Shown here one piece after another: positions 35,871 through 44,489 of a stretch of DNA of 64,000 nucleotides (position 1 is its first letter; every line of letters starts with the position of its first letter). The translations under genes were made by a program, and so were the position numbers. The stretch is taken from the NCBI GenBank assembly GCA_030849945.1, contig JAVDKK010000004.1, positions 558,001 through 622,000 on the forward strand. Direction: 5' to 3'. The notes beneath the pieces were generated by a model. The model made no database searches, was not told where the DNA came from, and worked only from the letters and a program-made list of their open reading frames with translations. The stretch comes from Schauerella fraxinea (GTDB lineage: Bacteria > Pseudomonadota > Gammaproteobacteria > Burkholderiales > Burkholderiaceae_B).

Positions 35871-36857
35871 ATGAACAAGAACAGACGCGCCGTACTCGGT
35901 TCGCTCGCCATTGGCAGCGCCATGCTGATGGGCCTCGCGCCCGCGGCGCAGGCGGCCACGTATCCTGAGCATCCCATCAATTTGATCGTTTCCTACGGAC
36001 CGGGCGGTGGCACCGATCTGGTCGCGCGCATGATGGCGCCCTTCATCCAGAAATACCTGGGCAACGGTGCGCGCATTGTGGTGCTCAATCGCCCGGGCGC
36101 CGGCGGCGCCATCGGCTTTGCGGAAGTCGCACGGGCACCGGCAGACGGCTACACCATCGGCTTCGTCAACACGCCCAACATGCTCACCATCCCGATCGAA
36201 CGCAAGTCGACCTTCGACTGGAAGAGCTTCGATCTGCTGGGCAACGTGGTCGACGATCCTGGCGCCTTCACGGTATTGAACAGCAGCCCCATCAAAACGC
36301 TGGCCGAACTGGCCGACTACGCCAAGAAAAATCCCGGGAAGGTCACGGTAGGCACCACGGGCACCGGCTCCGACGATCATCTTGCGATGCTGCAATTCCA
36401 GAAAGTATCCGGCACGCAGCTCAGCCACATTCCCTACAAGGGTGCAGGTGAGGTGCGCGGCGCGGTGGCCAGTGGCGAAATCATGATCGGGGCCATCAAC
36501 GTGGGCGAAGCGCTGGCTTATCAAAAGGGCGGCACGCCGATCCGTTTCCTCGGGCAAATGGGCAAGACGCGCTCAGTGATTCTGCCCGATGTGCCCACAT
36601 TCAAGGAACAGGGCTACGACTACGAACTGGCATCGCTGCGCGGTCTGGCGGCGCCCAAGGGATTGCCGCCGGAGGTGCGCAAGCAGCTCGTCGATGCCAT
36701 CGCCAAAACGCTTTCCGATGCCGAATTCCAAGCGAAGGCAGCTGAACTTTTCGCCCCGCTGCGCTACTTGTCGCCTGAAGACTATTCCCGCGAACTTGCG
36801 CGCGGTGAAGCCGAATTCCAGGCACTGTGGAAGCAAATGCCGTGGATTGACCAATAA
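35871..36857 (+). CDS. Bug/TctC-family periplasmic solute-binding protein
   Basis: Receptor of 328 aa. The start at 35871 follows GAGGAG. The signal MNKNRRAVLGSLAIGSAMLMGLAPAAQA is cleaved before ATYPEHPINLIVSYGPGGGTDLVARMM. Further motifs are IVVLNRPGAGGAIGFAEVARAPADGYTI and IPYKGAGEVRGAVASGEIMI. It lies 47 bases after the D-2-hydroxyacid dehydrogenase and before a DUF1932 dehydrogenase, with a longer AT-rich gap (36858-36973) that may hold another promoter. Confidence 0.93.
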   Translation: MNKNRRAVLGSLAIGSAMLMGLAPAAQAATYPEHPINLIVSYGPGGGTDLVARMMAPFIQKYLGNGARIVVLNRPGAGGAIGFAEVARAPADGYTIGFVNTPNMLTIPIERKSTFDWKSFDLLGNVVDDPGAFTVLNSSPIKTLAELADYAKKNPGKVTVGTTGTGSDDHLAMLQFQKVSGTQLSHIPYKGAGEVRGAVASGEIMIGAINVGEALAYQKGGTPIRFLGQMGKTRSVILPDVPTFKEQGYDYELASLRGLAAPKGLPPEVRKQLVDAIAKTLSDAEFQAKAAELFAPLRYLSPEDYSRELARGEAEFQALWKQMPWIDQ

Positions 36858-36973
36858 GCCGAATTGTATTTCGCTTGTTTTCATCTGTACGCATACACAC
36901 GGGTAATCCCGCATATCTTGGCTTCTTTTTCAACGCTACAAAGTAGTTCTGTATTTTTTTTGTACTGAAGAAA

Positions 36974-37849
36974 ATGAAAATAAGCCTCATAGGATGCGGC
37001 GAGGTCGGGAGATGTTATGCCGAGGCACTTGCCGCAGCGGGACACCGGATGGTGGATCTCTGCGACGAGCGCCCCACCGATGCGCTGCGCGTGTTGGCCG
37101 AATCGCTGGGCGCACGGGTTCAAACCGCGCCGGGTGACTGGCTTGCCGACGCGGACGTCGTGATCAGTGCCGTGTTCGGCGGCGTGGCGTTGGACGTCGC
37201 CCACCGAGCGCTGCCGCTGATGACGCCCGGAGCGATCTATGCCGACTTCACTACGGCCAATCCGGCCCACATGGCAACCGCAGCAGCCGAAGCGGCCACG
37301 CACAACGTGCGCTTGGTTGACGTGGCCATCACCGGTGGCATCAGCATGACGCGGCACAAGACGCCGCTGCTGTGCGCCGGCATCGGCGCGGAGGATATTC
37401 GCGCTCTGCTGGCCTCGGTCGGCGCGCCGATCAAAGCCGTAGGCGATCGCGCGGGCGACGCCGCCACGCTGAAACTGCTGCGCAGCATTTTCACCAAGGG
37501 CGTCGAAGCGCTCGCCGTCGAGTGCCTGGTGGCCGCTGAAAAGAAGGATCTGCGGCACACCTTGTATGACGTGCTGTCGGACGTCGATCAAACGCCGTTA
37601 CCCACCTTTCTCGAAGCATGCGTGCGCACCCATGTGCTTCACGCGAAACGGCGCCTGGCCGAAGTACAGGAGGCCAAACGACAATTGCGGCTTGACGATC
37701 TCGAGCCGTTGGTACTGGACGGTGTGGAAGCCCTGTTTCAACGCACGACCAACGCGTTGACCGCCGAGACCGCACCGATCGACAACACGATCGAAGGCAG
37801 TCTGACGTGGCTGCGGCAACACGCCGAATCGCCTCGACCACCCGCTTGA
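36974..37849 (+). CDS. 6-phosphogluconate-dehydrogenase-like protein with DUF1932
   Basis: NAD(P)-binding beta-hydroxyacid dehydrogenase-like protein of 291 aa. MKISLIGCGEVGRCYAEALAAAGH is the Rossmann GxGxxG loop, AGAIYADFTTANPAHM and VDVAITGGIS follow, and K185-type catalytic Lys positions are expected near AATLKLLRSIFTKGVEAL. The C-terminal helical part is the DUF1932 domain (PF09130). Such proteins are probably dehydrogenases of branched or small hydroxy acids; the substrate is unknown. Its neighbours are Bug receptors on both sides and the RraA aldolase. Confidence 0.85.
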   Translation: MKISLIGCGEVGRCYAEALAAAGHRMVDLCDERPTDALRVLAESLGARVQTAPGDWLADADVVISAVFGGVALDVAHRALPLMTPGAIYADFTTANPAHMATAAAEAATHNVRLVDVAITGGISMTRHKTPLLCAGIGAEDIRALLASVGAPIKAVGDRAGDAATLKLLRSIFTKGVEALAVECLVAAEKKDLRHTLYDVLSDVDQTPLPTFLEACVRTHVLHAKRRLAEVQEAKRQLRLDDLEPLVLDGVEALFQRTTNALTAETAPIDNTIEGSLTWLRQHAESPRPPA

Positions 37850-37891
37850 CGGTACTGATCAAAAAACAAAGAAAGACCAAGATTCCGGAGG

Positions 37892-38866
37892 ATGACAATG
37901 AACGTACTAAGCAAATTCGCCGCGCTGGCAACCCTGTCGGCCTGCGCCTTTTCGGTGACCGCGGCCGATCTCTCGCAAAGCCCCATCAGCATGATCTCGC
38001 CGTTCCCGCCCGGGGGCGGCACCGACACGCTCACCCGCATGGTGGCCACCAGCATCTCGGCCAAAACCAAGTGGAACATCGTGGTGGAGAACAAACCCGG
38101 GGCCGGCGGCAATCTGGCCTTGGACAGCACCGCCCGCGCCAATCCCGACGGCCACACGCTCGTCATGGCGCAAACTGACAACATCGTGCTCAACCCGTGG
38201 CTCTACACCAAGCTGTCGTACGACACGTTCAAGAGCTTTACACCTGTGGGACTGGTGGCGACCTCGCCCAGCGTATTTGTGGTCATGCCGGACTCGCCGT
38301 ACAAAACCATTGCGGATGTGGTCAAAGCGGCCAAGGAAAAGCCGAACGAGATTACGCTGGGCATCCCTGGCGTGGGCGGCACAGGCGATCTGCTGGGGCA
38401 TTTATGGGGCAAGGCGGCAAACATGCAGCTCTCGCATGTGCCGTATCGCGGCTGGTCGCAAGCCTTTCCCGATCTCATGAGCCAACGCATTGCGCTCTAT
38501 ACGGGTTCGGTCGCGTCGCTGCTGCCTCAGATCAAAGCCGGCAAGGTGCGCGCGCTGGCAGTGGTGGCGGAGCAACGCTCGCCCGCCCTGCCTGATGTGC
38601 CCACCTTCGTCGAAGGCGGCTACAAGGAGATCAACCAAAGTATCTGGTGGGGCTTGATGGCGCCGGCAAAAACGCCCGACGATGTGGTCAAGACATTGAA
38701 CACCGCGCTCAACGACACGTTGCGCGATCCTGAATTGATTAAGAAGCTCGAAGAAGGCGGCTACACCGTGATCGGCGGCACGCCTGACGATCTGGCCAAG
38801 CGCCACAAAGCTGACCACGACACGTTCGGCAAAATCGTCAAGGACGCCGGCATCGAGCCACAATAA
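37892..38866 (+). CDS. Bug/TctC-family periplasmic solute-binding protein
   Basis: Receptor of 324 aa. The signal peptide MNVLSKFAALATLSACAFSVTA (the frame starts MTMNVLSK) is followed by ADLSQSPISMISPFPPGGGTDTLTRMV. VVENKPGAGGNLALDSTARANPDGHTLVM and VPYRGWSQAFPDLMSQRIAL are the family motifs, and it ends KDAGIEPQ. GGAGGA lies just upstream. It is the second Bug in this group and sits directly before the RraA aldolase gene. Confidence 0.93.
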   Translation: MTMNVLSKFAALATLSACAFSVTAADLSQSPISMISPFPPGGGTDTLTRMVATSISAKTKWNIVVENKPGAGGNLALDSTARANPDGHTLVMAQTDNIVLNPWLYTKLSYDTFKSFTPVGLVATSPSVFVVMPDSPYKTIADVVKAAKEKPNEITLGIPGVGGTGDLLGHLWGKAANMQLSHVPYRGWSQAFPDLMSQRIALYTGSVASLLPQIKAGKVRALAVVAEQRSPALPDVPTFVEGGYKEINQSIWWGLMAPAKTPDDVVKTLNTALNDTLRDPELIKKLEEGGYTVIGGTPDDLAKRHKADHDTFGKIVKDAGIEPQ

Positions 38867-38890
38867 CGCAGTCCGTTCTTAATACCGAGC

Positions 38891-38930
38891 GACGTACCCG
38901 GGATCGTCCGAGTACGTCCCTTTCGTTTTT
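38891..38930 (+). terminator. Possible terminator or attenuator between Bug and rraA
   Basis: GACGTAC (38891-38897) and GTACGTC (38912-38918) form a 7-bp stem with a 14-base loop, followed by CCTTTCGTTTTT. It could partly separate the Bug gene from the RraA gene. Confidence 0.45.
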
Positions 38931-38945
38931 CACATTGGAGACATC

Positions 38946-39614
38946 ATGATTGGCTTTCAGATTCACAGCCGCACCCGCGCCGTCAGCGCCGACACCGTCA
39001 AAAAATTCGCCGCCATCCCGGTCGCCAACATCAGCGACATGATGTCGCGCATGACGGCAGGCGGCGCGCGTCTGCGCCCGATGCACGACGGCACGCTGCT
39101 GGCCGGTGCTGCCATCACGGTGCGCACGCGCCCGGGCGACAACCTGATGGTGCACAAGGCGCTCGATATCGCCCAACCCGGCGACGTGATCGTGGTGGAC
39201 GCCGGTGGCGATCTGACCAATGCCATCATCGGCGAAATCATGGTGGCCTATGCGCAAACGCGCAAGCTGGCCGGTATCGTCATCAACGGCGCCATCCGCG
39301 ACGCCGGCACGTTGCGCAAAGGCAGCTTCCCCGTGTATGCGGCCGGCATCACCCATCGTGGCCCCTACAAGGATGGCCCGGGCGAAATCAACTGCACCAT
39401 CGCACTGGACGGCATGACCATCGAGCCGGGCGACCTGATCCTGGGCGACGAAGACGGCCTCTTGAGCATTCCGTTCGACCAGGTCGAGGCGGCCTACAAA
39501 GCGGCCAGCGACAAGCATGTCGTGGAAGAGAAGATGCTGGCCGACATCGCGGCGGGCAAGTTCGACACCAGCTGGGTGGATGCCCGTTTGAAGGCGCTCG
39601 GCTGCATCATGTGA
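38946..39614 (+). CDS. RraA-family 4-hydroxy-4-methyl-2-oxoglutarate aldolase-like protein
   Basis: Class II aldolase-like protein of 222 aa. The RraA/HMG aldolase fold is recognised from VANISDMMSRMTAGGARLRPMHDG, LMVHKALDIAQPGDVIVVDAGGDLTNAIIGEIM and the catalytic GAIRDAGTLRKGSFPVYAAG, which keeps the Arg-Asp pair needed for metal and pyruvate binding. It is thus more likely an aldolase or decarboxylase of a keto acid than an RNase E inhibitor. GGAGA lies just upstream. It would be a fitting last step of the hydroxy/keto acid group: splitting a C6-C7 keto acid to pyruvate. Confidence 0.88.
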   Translation: MIGFQIHSRTRAVSADTVKKFAAIPVANISDMMSRMTAGGARLRPMHDGTLLAGAAITVRTRPGDNLMVHKALDIAQPGDVIVVDAGGDLTNAIIGEIMVAYAQTRKLAGIVINGAIRDAGTLRKGSFPVYAAGITHRGPYKDGPGEINCTIALDGMTIEPGDLILGDEDGLLSIPFDQVEAAYKAASDKHVVEEKMLADIAAGKFDTSWVDARLKALGCIM

Positions 39615-39659
39615 TGATCGGCAATCTCGCTTGATTGACGTTGGCATCGAGCGAGATGC

Positions 39660-39687
39660 CAGCCTGCGCGTTACGGCGCGCAGGCTG
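39660..39687. other. 11-bp hairpin between convergent genes
   Basis: CAGCCTGCGCG (39660-39670) and CGCGCAGGCTG (39677-39687) are perfectly complementary with a 6-base loop. It lies downstream of rraA and of the minus-strand GntR gene, but no U-run follows on either strand, so it is a stabilising hairpin or a poor terminator. Confidence 0.55.
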
Positions 39688-39772
39688 CGATTGCGCCCAT
39701 GGCTGCAGAGCTTGGCGCTCGGCGCAGCACGAGTTTCTGGCCCCACAAGTGCTCCAGCGCTTAGTGCAGTGC

Positions 39773-40417
39773 TCAGTGTTTGCGCTGATTCTGGAACAGT
39801 ATCCGTGTGGCCGCCAGATGATATCGGGTGGCCACTTCGGCAAACGCACGGTCGCGCGCCCTGAGCGCAGCGATGATCTGACGATGATGTTCGACGCTCG
39901 TCAGCATGTCCTGCGTCGTATAAAAATAGAACGACCCGATGATGATCGGCATGTCGAGAAAGCTCTCGACCAGCGATTTGAGCCGCGCCGAATGCGAGGC
40001 GTCGATCAACTGATGATGAAACGCGTTGTTGATCTGCTGGATACGATCGACGCGATCGGGGTCGTCGGATTGAACGGCGTCGAGCATCTCCAGATTGAGC
40101 GCTTCCAACGCGTCCACTTCAGCCGCCGTCGCATGCACCGCAGCCACGCCGGCCGCATGCGGCTCGAGCAGCAACCGTACTTCAAAGGCTTCTTCGATAT
40201 CGCGATCGGTCCACCCCACCACCACGGCGCCGCGATGCTCTTCGAAACGCACCAGGCCGTCGGCCACCAACTTCTGGATCGCTCCGCGCACCGGCGTGCG
40301 GCTTACTGAAAGATCGCTCGCAATGTGCTCTTCGCGTAAACGCTCGCCCGGCAAAAATGCACCCGACATCAGCTTGCGCCGCAATTCCGCATAGACCACA
40401 TCGCGCACGTTTGCCAT
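39773..40417 (-). CDS. GntR-family transcriptional regulator, FCD type
   Basis: Regulator of 214 aa: a winged helix (about residues 8-75: VYAELRRKLMSGAFLPGERLREEHIASDLSVSRTPVRGAIQKLVADGLVRF) and a C-terminal FCD effector domain (about 80-205) with the metal-site pattern expected from AFHHQLIDAS and HHRQIIAALRARD. A good AAGGTG precedes the ATG. It converges on rraA and probably controls a neighbouring carboxylate module. Its own promoter region has only a modest GTGCG-N5-CGCAC repeat around 40480-40496. Confidence 0.93.
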   Translation of the reverse strand: MANVRDVVYAELRRKLMSGAFLPGERLREEHIASDLSVSRTPVRGAIQKLVADGLVRFEEHRGAVVVGWTDRDIEEAFEVRLLLEPHAAGVAAVHATAAEVDALEALNLEMLDAVQSDDPDRVDRIQQINNAFHHQLIDASHSARLKSLVESFLDMPIIIGSFYFYTTQDMLTSVEHHRQIIAALRARDRAFAEVATRYHLAATRILFQNQRKH

Positions 40418-40647
40418 AACACCTTTATCGAATGGACGGCTGAAAGTCGACGTCGCCGGCGTCTCTTCAAGAGGAAAAACGTGTGCGATTTGCGCACCTG
40501 GCGACCATGTGAATTATACGTGGGACGATGCCCCGAAGCTCAACGCAACCAAGGCTTGCAGTTCCAGCGACGCTCGCCAATACTGATCCATGCGCCTCGC
40601 GTCGCGCCATATAGCGGGGCCCTCACACATCCATCGAGGTTACAGCC

Positions 40648-41964
40648 ATGCGTCGTCGTGTGTTCGTCTCTGCGCTTTGCGGCGCGCTCGCCGTCACCCT
40701 GTCGGCATGTGGCGAAATGGCCAGGTACCCCGAACAGGCTGGGTTCGGGCCCAATCCAACACTGCCACCGCCCAACATCACTTTGCTTCCCACGGTGAAC
40801 ATCGCGCCCGCCACCGGTTGGCCTGAGGGCACGTTGCCCACACCGGCCGAGGATCTGCAGGTCCACGCGTTTGCCCGCGATCTCGATCACCCGCGCTGGC
40901 TGTATGTGCTGCCCAATGGCGATGTACTCGTGGCCGAAACCAATGCGCCTCCAAAGCCGGACGATGCCCGCGGCATCAAGGGGTGGGCCATGCGCACGGT
41001 GATGAAGCGCGCCGGCGCCGGCACCCCCACCGCCAACCGCATCGTGCTGTTGCGCGACACCGATCATGATGGCGTGGCCGACATGCGCACCGTGCTGCTG
41101 CAAGATCTCAATTCGCCGTTCGGCATGGCGCTCGTCGGCAACGATCTCTACGTGGCCAACACCGATGCCTTGTTGCGTTTTTCCTATCGCAGCGGCGATA
41201 CGCAAATCACGGCGCCTGGCGTCAAGGTAATGGATCTACCCGCGGGCCCGATCAACCATCACTGGACCAAGAACGTCATCGCCAGCCCGGACGGGGCTCA
41301 TCTCTACGTGACTGTGGGATCCAACAGCAACGTCGCCGAAAATGGCATCGAGCAGGAAACCGGACGGGCCGCTATCTGGCAGGTGAACGTCGTATCAGGA
41401 GCCGCCCGCCCTTTCGCTACGGGCCTGCGAAATCCCAATGGCTTGGCGTTCGAACCCGTCAGCCGAGCACTGTGGACCACGGTGAACGAACGCGACGAGC
41501 TGGGCAGCGATCTGGTGCCGGACTACATGACGTCCGTCAAAGAAGGCGCATTCTACGGCTGGCCTTATAGCTATTACGGTCAGCATGTGGACACGCGCGT
41601 ACAGCCGCCGCGCCCCGATCTGGTCGCACAAGCGATTGCACCGGACTACGCGCTGGGCACACACACGGCATCGCTGGGGTTGGCTTTTTACACCGCAAAG
41701 CAGTTGCCCGCGCGCTTTCAAGGCGGCGCGTTCGTCGGCCAGCACGGCTCGTGGAATCGGCAACCGCGCAGTGGCTACAAGGTGATTTATGTGCCCTTCA
41801 GCGGCGGCCGCCCTGCTGGCGCGCCGCTCGACGTGCTGACCGGCTTCGTCGATGATGCCGGCCAGGCGCGTGGCCGGCCGGTGGGCGTCGCCGTCGACCA
41901 GACCGGTGGATTATTGGTCGCCGACGATGTCGGCAACGTGATCTGGCGGGTCAGCGCGCGTTAA
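40648..41964 (+). CDS. PQQ-dependent sugar dehydrogenase/sorbosone dehydrogenase-like lipoprotein
   Basis: Probable periplasmic lipoprotein with a six-bladed beta-propeller (GSDH family, PF07995), 438 aa. The signal MRRRVFVSALCGALAVTLSAC has lipobox LSAC (Cys21). The propeller part contains DHPRWLYVLPNGDVLVAETN, NRIVLLRDTDHDGVAD, SPFGMALVGNDLYVANTDALLRF and the family motif FATGLRNPNGLAFEP, then a GQHGSWNRQPRSGYKV segment. Members oxidise aldoses or sorbosone with PQQ, but some are not enzymes. No PQQ synthesis genes are in the window. It is a single gene with GAGG ahead. Confidence 0.87.
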   Translation: MRRRVFVSALCGALAVTLSACGEMARYPEQAGFGPNPTLPPPNITLLPTVNIAPATGWPEGTLPTPAEDLQVHAFARDLDHPRWLYVLPNGDVLVAETNAPPKPDDARGIKGWAMRTVMKRAGAGTPTANRIVLLRDTDHDGVADMRTVLLQDLNSPFGMALVGNDLYVANTDALLRFSYRSGDTQITAPGVKVMDLPAGPINHHWTKNVIASPDGAHLYVTVGSNSNVAENGIEQETGRAAIWQVNVVSGAARPFATGLRNPNGLAFEPVSRALWTTVNERDELGSDLVPDYMTSVKEGAFYGWPYSYYGQHVDTRVQPPRPDLVAQAIAPDYALGTHTASLGLAFYTAKQLPARFQGGAFVGQHGSWNRQPRSGYKVIYVPFSGGRPAGAPLDVLTGFVDDAGQARGRPVGVAVDQTGGLLVADDVGNVIWRVSAR

Positions 41965-41990
41965 CGCACCGGGTGATCGGCGCGCTGGCA

Positions 41991-42039
41991 CACTGGGTCT
42001 TCAGCGTGCTAACGCGCCCGGTTCACTTGGTCTTCAGCG
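41991..42039. repeat. Imperfect direct repeat after the sorbosone-dehydrogenase gene
   Basis: CACTGGGTCTTCAGCG (41991-42006) and CACTTGGTCTTCAGCG (42024-42039) are 16-bp direct repeats with one mismatch, and related bases (taacgc..ccggt) precede both. It looks like a local duplication; the second copy overlaps the 3' end of the small minus-strand gene. Confidence 0.55.
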
Positions 42040-42330
42040 GTCGTCGCTGCCCTGGGGGCCGTCCACGTCTTCGACGCCATCATCCTTACGCTTGGCGGCG
42101 TCGGGATCCTCTTGCTTGTGCAGGGCATCGGGCGCCGCCATCCGCATGGAGAGGCGGCCCTTCTCGGTCACGCGCAGCAGCCCGAGCGAATCCGGGCGAA
42201 CAACGCGCAAGCTCACCAGCATATCGACAAAATTCTGAGGCACGGGGGTACGCGTGCGACCCGCGGCCTCGTTTTCAGCCACAACGCGCAGCCATTTGTC
42301 GAGATCGCCGCTTTCAAGTCCATAGAGCAT
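42034..42330 (-). CDS. Hypothetical protein, 98 aa, coupled to GNAT
   Basis: Small soluble protein: MLYGLESGDLDKWLRVVAENEAAG, a Val/Leu-rich middle (NFVDMLVSLRVVRPDSLGLLRVTEKGRLSMRMAAP) and a charged disordered tail rich in Asp and Lys. I do not recognise a family. It begins three bases after the stop of the upstream acetyltransferase gene (TGAATCATG), so translation is probably coupled. The middle region could be a small winged helix, but this is a guess. Confidence 0.6.
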   Translation of the reverse strand: MLYGLESGDLDKWLRVVAENEAAGRTRTPVPQNFVDMLVSLRVVRPDSLGLLRVTEKGRLSMRMAAPDALHKQEDPDAAKRKDDGVEDVDGPQGSDDR

Positions 42331-42333
42331 GAT

Positions 42334-42834
42334 TCAAACTTCCTGTGTGATATCCGGGGACGCCGCAAAGGCTTTCAGATCGTCCCCAGCCATACGGTAA
42401 CGTATCCACTCGTCTTGCGGCTTGGCGCCGGCAGCACGATAAAAGTCGATCGCCGGGGTATTCCAGTCCAGCACGCTCCACTCGAAACGGCCGCAATCGC
42501 GGTCCACCGCCAAACGCGCCAGATGCTGCAGCAACGCCCGGCCGGCACCGCGCCCCCGTCCACCTGGCGACACGTACAGATCTTCGAGATACAACCCGGT
42601 CTTGGCCAACCACGTCGAGTAGCTGAAGAAGTAGATCGCAAATCCCACCGGCTGCCCGTCTATCTCGCAGATCAGCGCGCTCGGCACCGCGTTCGGCCCG
42701 AACAGCGTAGCGGTCAAGCTTGCTTCGGTGGCCAGCACCTCGTGTTCGGCTTTTTCGTACACCGCCAATTTGGTGATGAACCGAAGGATGACGGTGACGT
42801 CGCTTTCGAGCGCGGGACGAATATGAATGGCCAA
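42334..42834 (-). CDS. GNAT-family N-acetyltransferase
   Basis: Acetyltransferase of 166 aa. The start appears to be TTG at 42834, with AGGAGA nine bases upstream, giving MAIHIRPALESDVTVILRFITKLAVYEKAEHEV. The CoA loop is LYVSPGGRGRGAGRALLQHLARLAVDRDCGRFEWSVLDWNTPAIDFYRAAGA, the diamine-acetyltransferase-like subgroup (SSAT-type opening and LEDLYV). Polyamine or amino-acid substrates are typical of this subgroup. It is coupled to the 98-aa gene, and divergent from the aminotransferase gene. Confidence 0.9.
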   Translation of the reverse strand: MAIHIRPALESDVTVILRFITKLAVYEKAEHEVLATEASLTATLFGPNAVPSALICEIDGQPVGFAIYFFSYSTWLAKTGLYLEDLYVSPGGRGRGAGRALLQHLARLAVDRDCGRFEWSVLDWNTPAIDFYRAAGAKPQDEWIRYRMAGDDLKAFAASPDITQEV

Positions 42835-43017
42835 AGTCGTTGTCTCCTATGGATGTAATGAAAGAAAGATGCTGGCGATACTACCCATAACCAGAACCCT
42901 CGTCCGGAGCTGCGAGAGTTACCAACGGACCCTGCAGCCCTGCCAACATGTACTATGCGACGACAAAGAACAGTGATAATCTAACTGCTCATTTTGATCT
43001 CGAGTAGAGAAGCAGCC

Positions 43018-44340
43018 ATGTCCGAGCCCACTGCCGCACCCGCCAACGACGCATTCTGGATGCCGTTTACCGCCAATCGGCGCTTCAAGCAAAAGCCCAA
43101 TCTTTTCGATGCGGCACGCGGCATGTATTACCACCGGGCAGATGGCACGGAAGTGCTCGACGCGACCGCGGGACTGTGGTGTGTCAACGCCGGGCATTGC
43201 GATCCACGCATTGCACAGGCGATCGCAGATCAGGCACAAAAGCTCGATTACACGCCTGCCTTTCAATTGGGTCATAGCAACGCGTTTGAATTCGCCGAGC
43301 GCTTGGCTGCCTTAGCCCCCGGCGACCTCAATCACGTGTTCTACACCAACTCAGGGTCGGAGTCGGTCGAAACTGCGCTCAAAATAGCACTGGCGTATCA
43401 CCACGCCCGTGGCGATGCCGGACGCGTGCGGCTCATTGGCCGCGAGCGCGGCTATCACGGGGTCAATTTCGGCGGGATCTCGGTAGGCGGCATCGGGAGC
43501 CAGCGCAAGCCTTTCGGCAATTTGCTACAGGCTGTCGATCACCTCCCGCATACGTACAACCGCGAAAGCCAGGCATTCTGCCGAGGCGAGCCCGAGTGGG
43601 GCGGTCATCTGGCTGATGATCTCTCCCGCATCGTTGCGCTGCATGATGCCTCCACGATCGCCGCGGTAATCGTCGAACCCGTCGCCGGCTCCACCGGCGT
43701 CCTGCCGCCGCCCGTCGGCTATCTAAAACGTTTGCGCGAGATCTGCGACCAACACGGCATCCTGCTCATATTCGACGAAGTCATCACCGGATTTGGGCGG
43801 CTGGGGAGCGCATTTGCTGCCACACGCTTCGACGTGCACCCCGATATCATCACCTGCGCCAAAGGATTGACCAATGGCGCAGTACCGATGGGCGCCGTTA
43901 TTGCGTCGAGCAAGGTGCATGACGCGCTGATGCATGGCCCGATCAACAGCATCGAGTTTCCGCACGGCTACACGTACTCCGGCCACCCGCTTGCCTGCGC
44001 CGCAGGAATCGCCGCACTGGATATATATCTGGGAGACAAGCTGTTCGAGCATGCGGCCGAAATTGAAACGTACTGGGCCGAACAGGTTCATATGCTTAAA
44101 GGTTTGCCGCATGTGGTCGACATTCGCACCATCGGCCTCCTGGGCGCTGTCGAACTTGAGTCACGCCCCAAGGCGCCATCGATGCGGGCGTACGAAAACC
44201 ACGTCAAGTGCCTTGAGAAGAACCTACTCGTTCGCGGCGCTGGCGACAACATCGTGCTCTCCCCGCCCATCATCATCAACAAACAGCAGATTGATCTGAT
44301 GGTCAGCACGCTGGCCGACGTTATTGCAACGATCGAATAA
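43018..44340 (+). CDS. Omega-amino acid:pyruvate aminotransferase (class III)
   Basis: PLP enzyme that moves an amino group from a beta-alanine-like or other omega-amino acid to pyruvate. The 440-aa chain starts at 43018 after AGAGAAG, and follows the family layout: FWMPFTANRRFKQKPNLFDAARGMYY, FYTNSGSESVETALKIALAYH, GRERGYHGVNFGGISVGG, LLIFDEVITGFGRLGSAFA (Asp for PLP N1), and the Schiff-base Lys in ITCAKGLTNGAVPMG near residue 289. The C terminus LLVRGAGDNIVLSPPIIINKQQI is standard. A strong terminator follows. It converges on the peptide-type ABC operon. Confidence 0.94.
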   Translation: MSEPTAAPANDAFWMPFTANRRFKQKPNLFDAARGMYYHRADGTEVLDATAGLWCVNAGHCDPRIAQAIADQAQKLDYTPAFQLGHSNAFEFAERLAALAPGDLNHVFYTNSGSESVETALKIALAYHHARGDAGRVRLIGRERGYHGVNFGGISVGGIGSQRKPFGNLLQAVDHLPHTYNRESQAFCRGEPEWGGHLADDLSRIVALHDASTIAAVIVEPVAGSTGVLPPPVGYLKRLREICDQHGILLIFDEVITGFGRLGSAFAATRFDVHPDIITCAKGLTNGAVPMGAVIASSKVHDALMHGPINSIEFPHGYTYSGHPLACAAGIAALDIYLGDKLFEHAAEIETYWAEQVHMLKGLPHVVDIRTIGLLGAVELESRPKAPSMRAYENHVKCLEKNLLVRGAGDNIVLSPPIIINKQQIDLMVSTLADVIATIE

Positions 44341-44357
44341 AGCAAATGCGTAACGAA

Positions 44358-44393
44358 ACGCCCTGCGGCCCTTCGGCACGCAGGGCGTGTTTA
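44358..44393 (+). terminator. Intrinsic terminator after the aminotransferase gene
   Basis: A perfect 10-bp stem (ACGCCCTGCG at 44358-44367, CGCAGGGCGT at 44379-44388) with an 11-base loop containing CTTCGG is followed by GTTTA. It is 17 bases past the stop codon. The weak U-run suggests moderate efficiency; it may also serve the converging ABC operon. Confidence 0.75.
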
Positions 44394-44489
44394 TGATCCG
44401 CTGACCGCACATCCGGCCGTTTGCGACACGCGCACATGCTTATGGCATGTGACGCAGGCCACAACAAACGCACGACATGTGCCGCGCTT

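Noticed and set aside
42948..43007. 19-codon ORF upstream of the aminotransferase
   Set aside because: No Shine-Dalgarno, no terminator or antiterminator pairing visible; probably chance.
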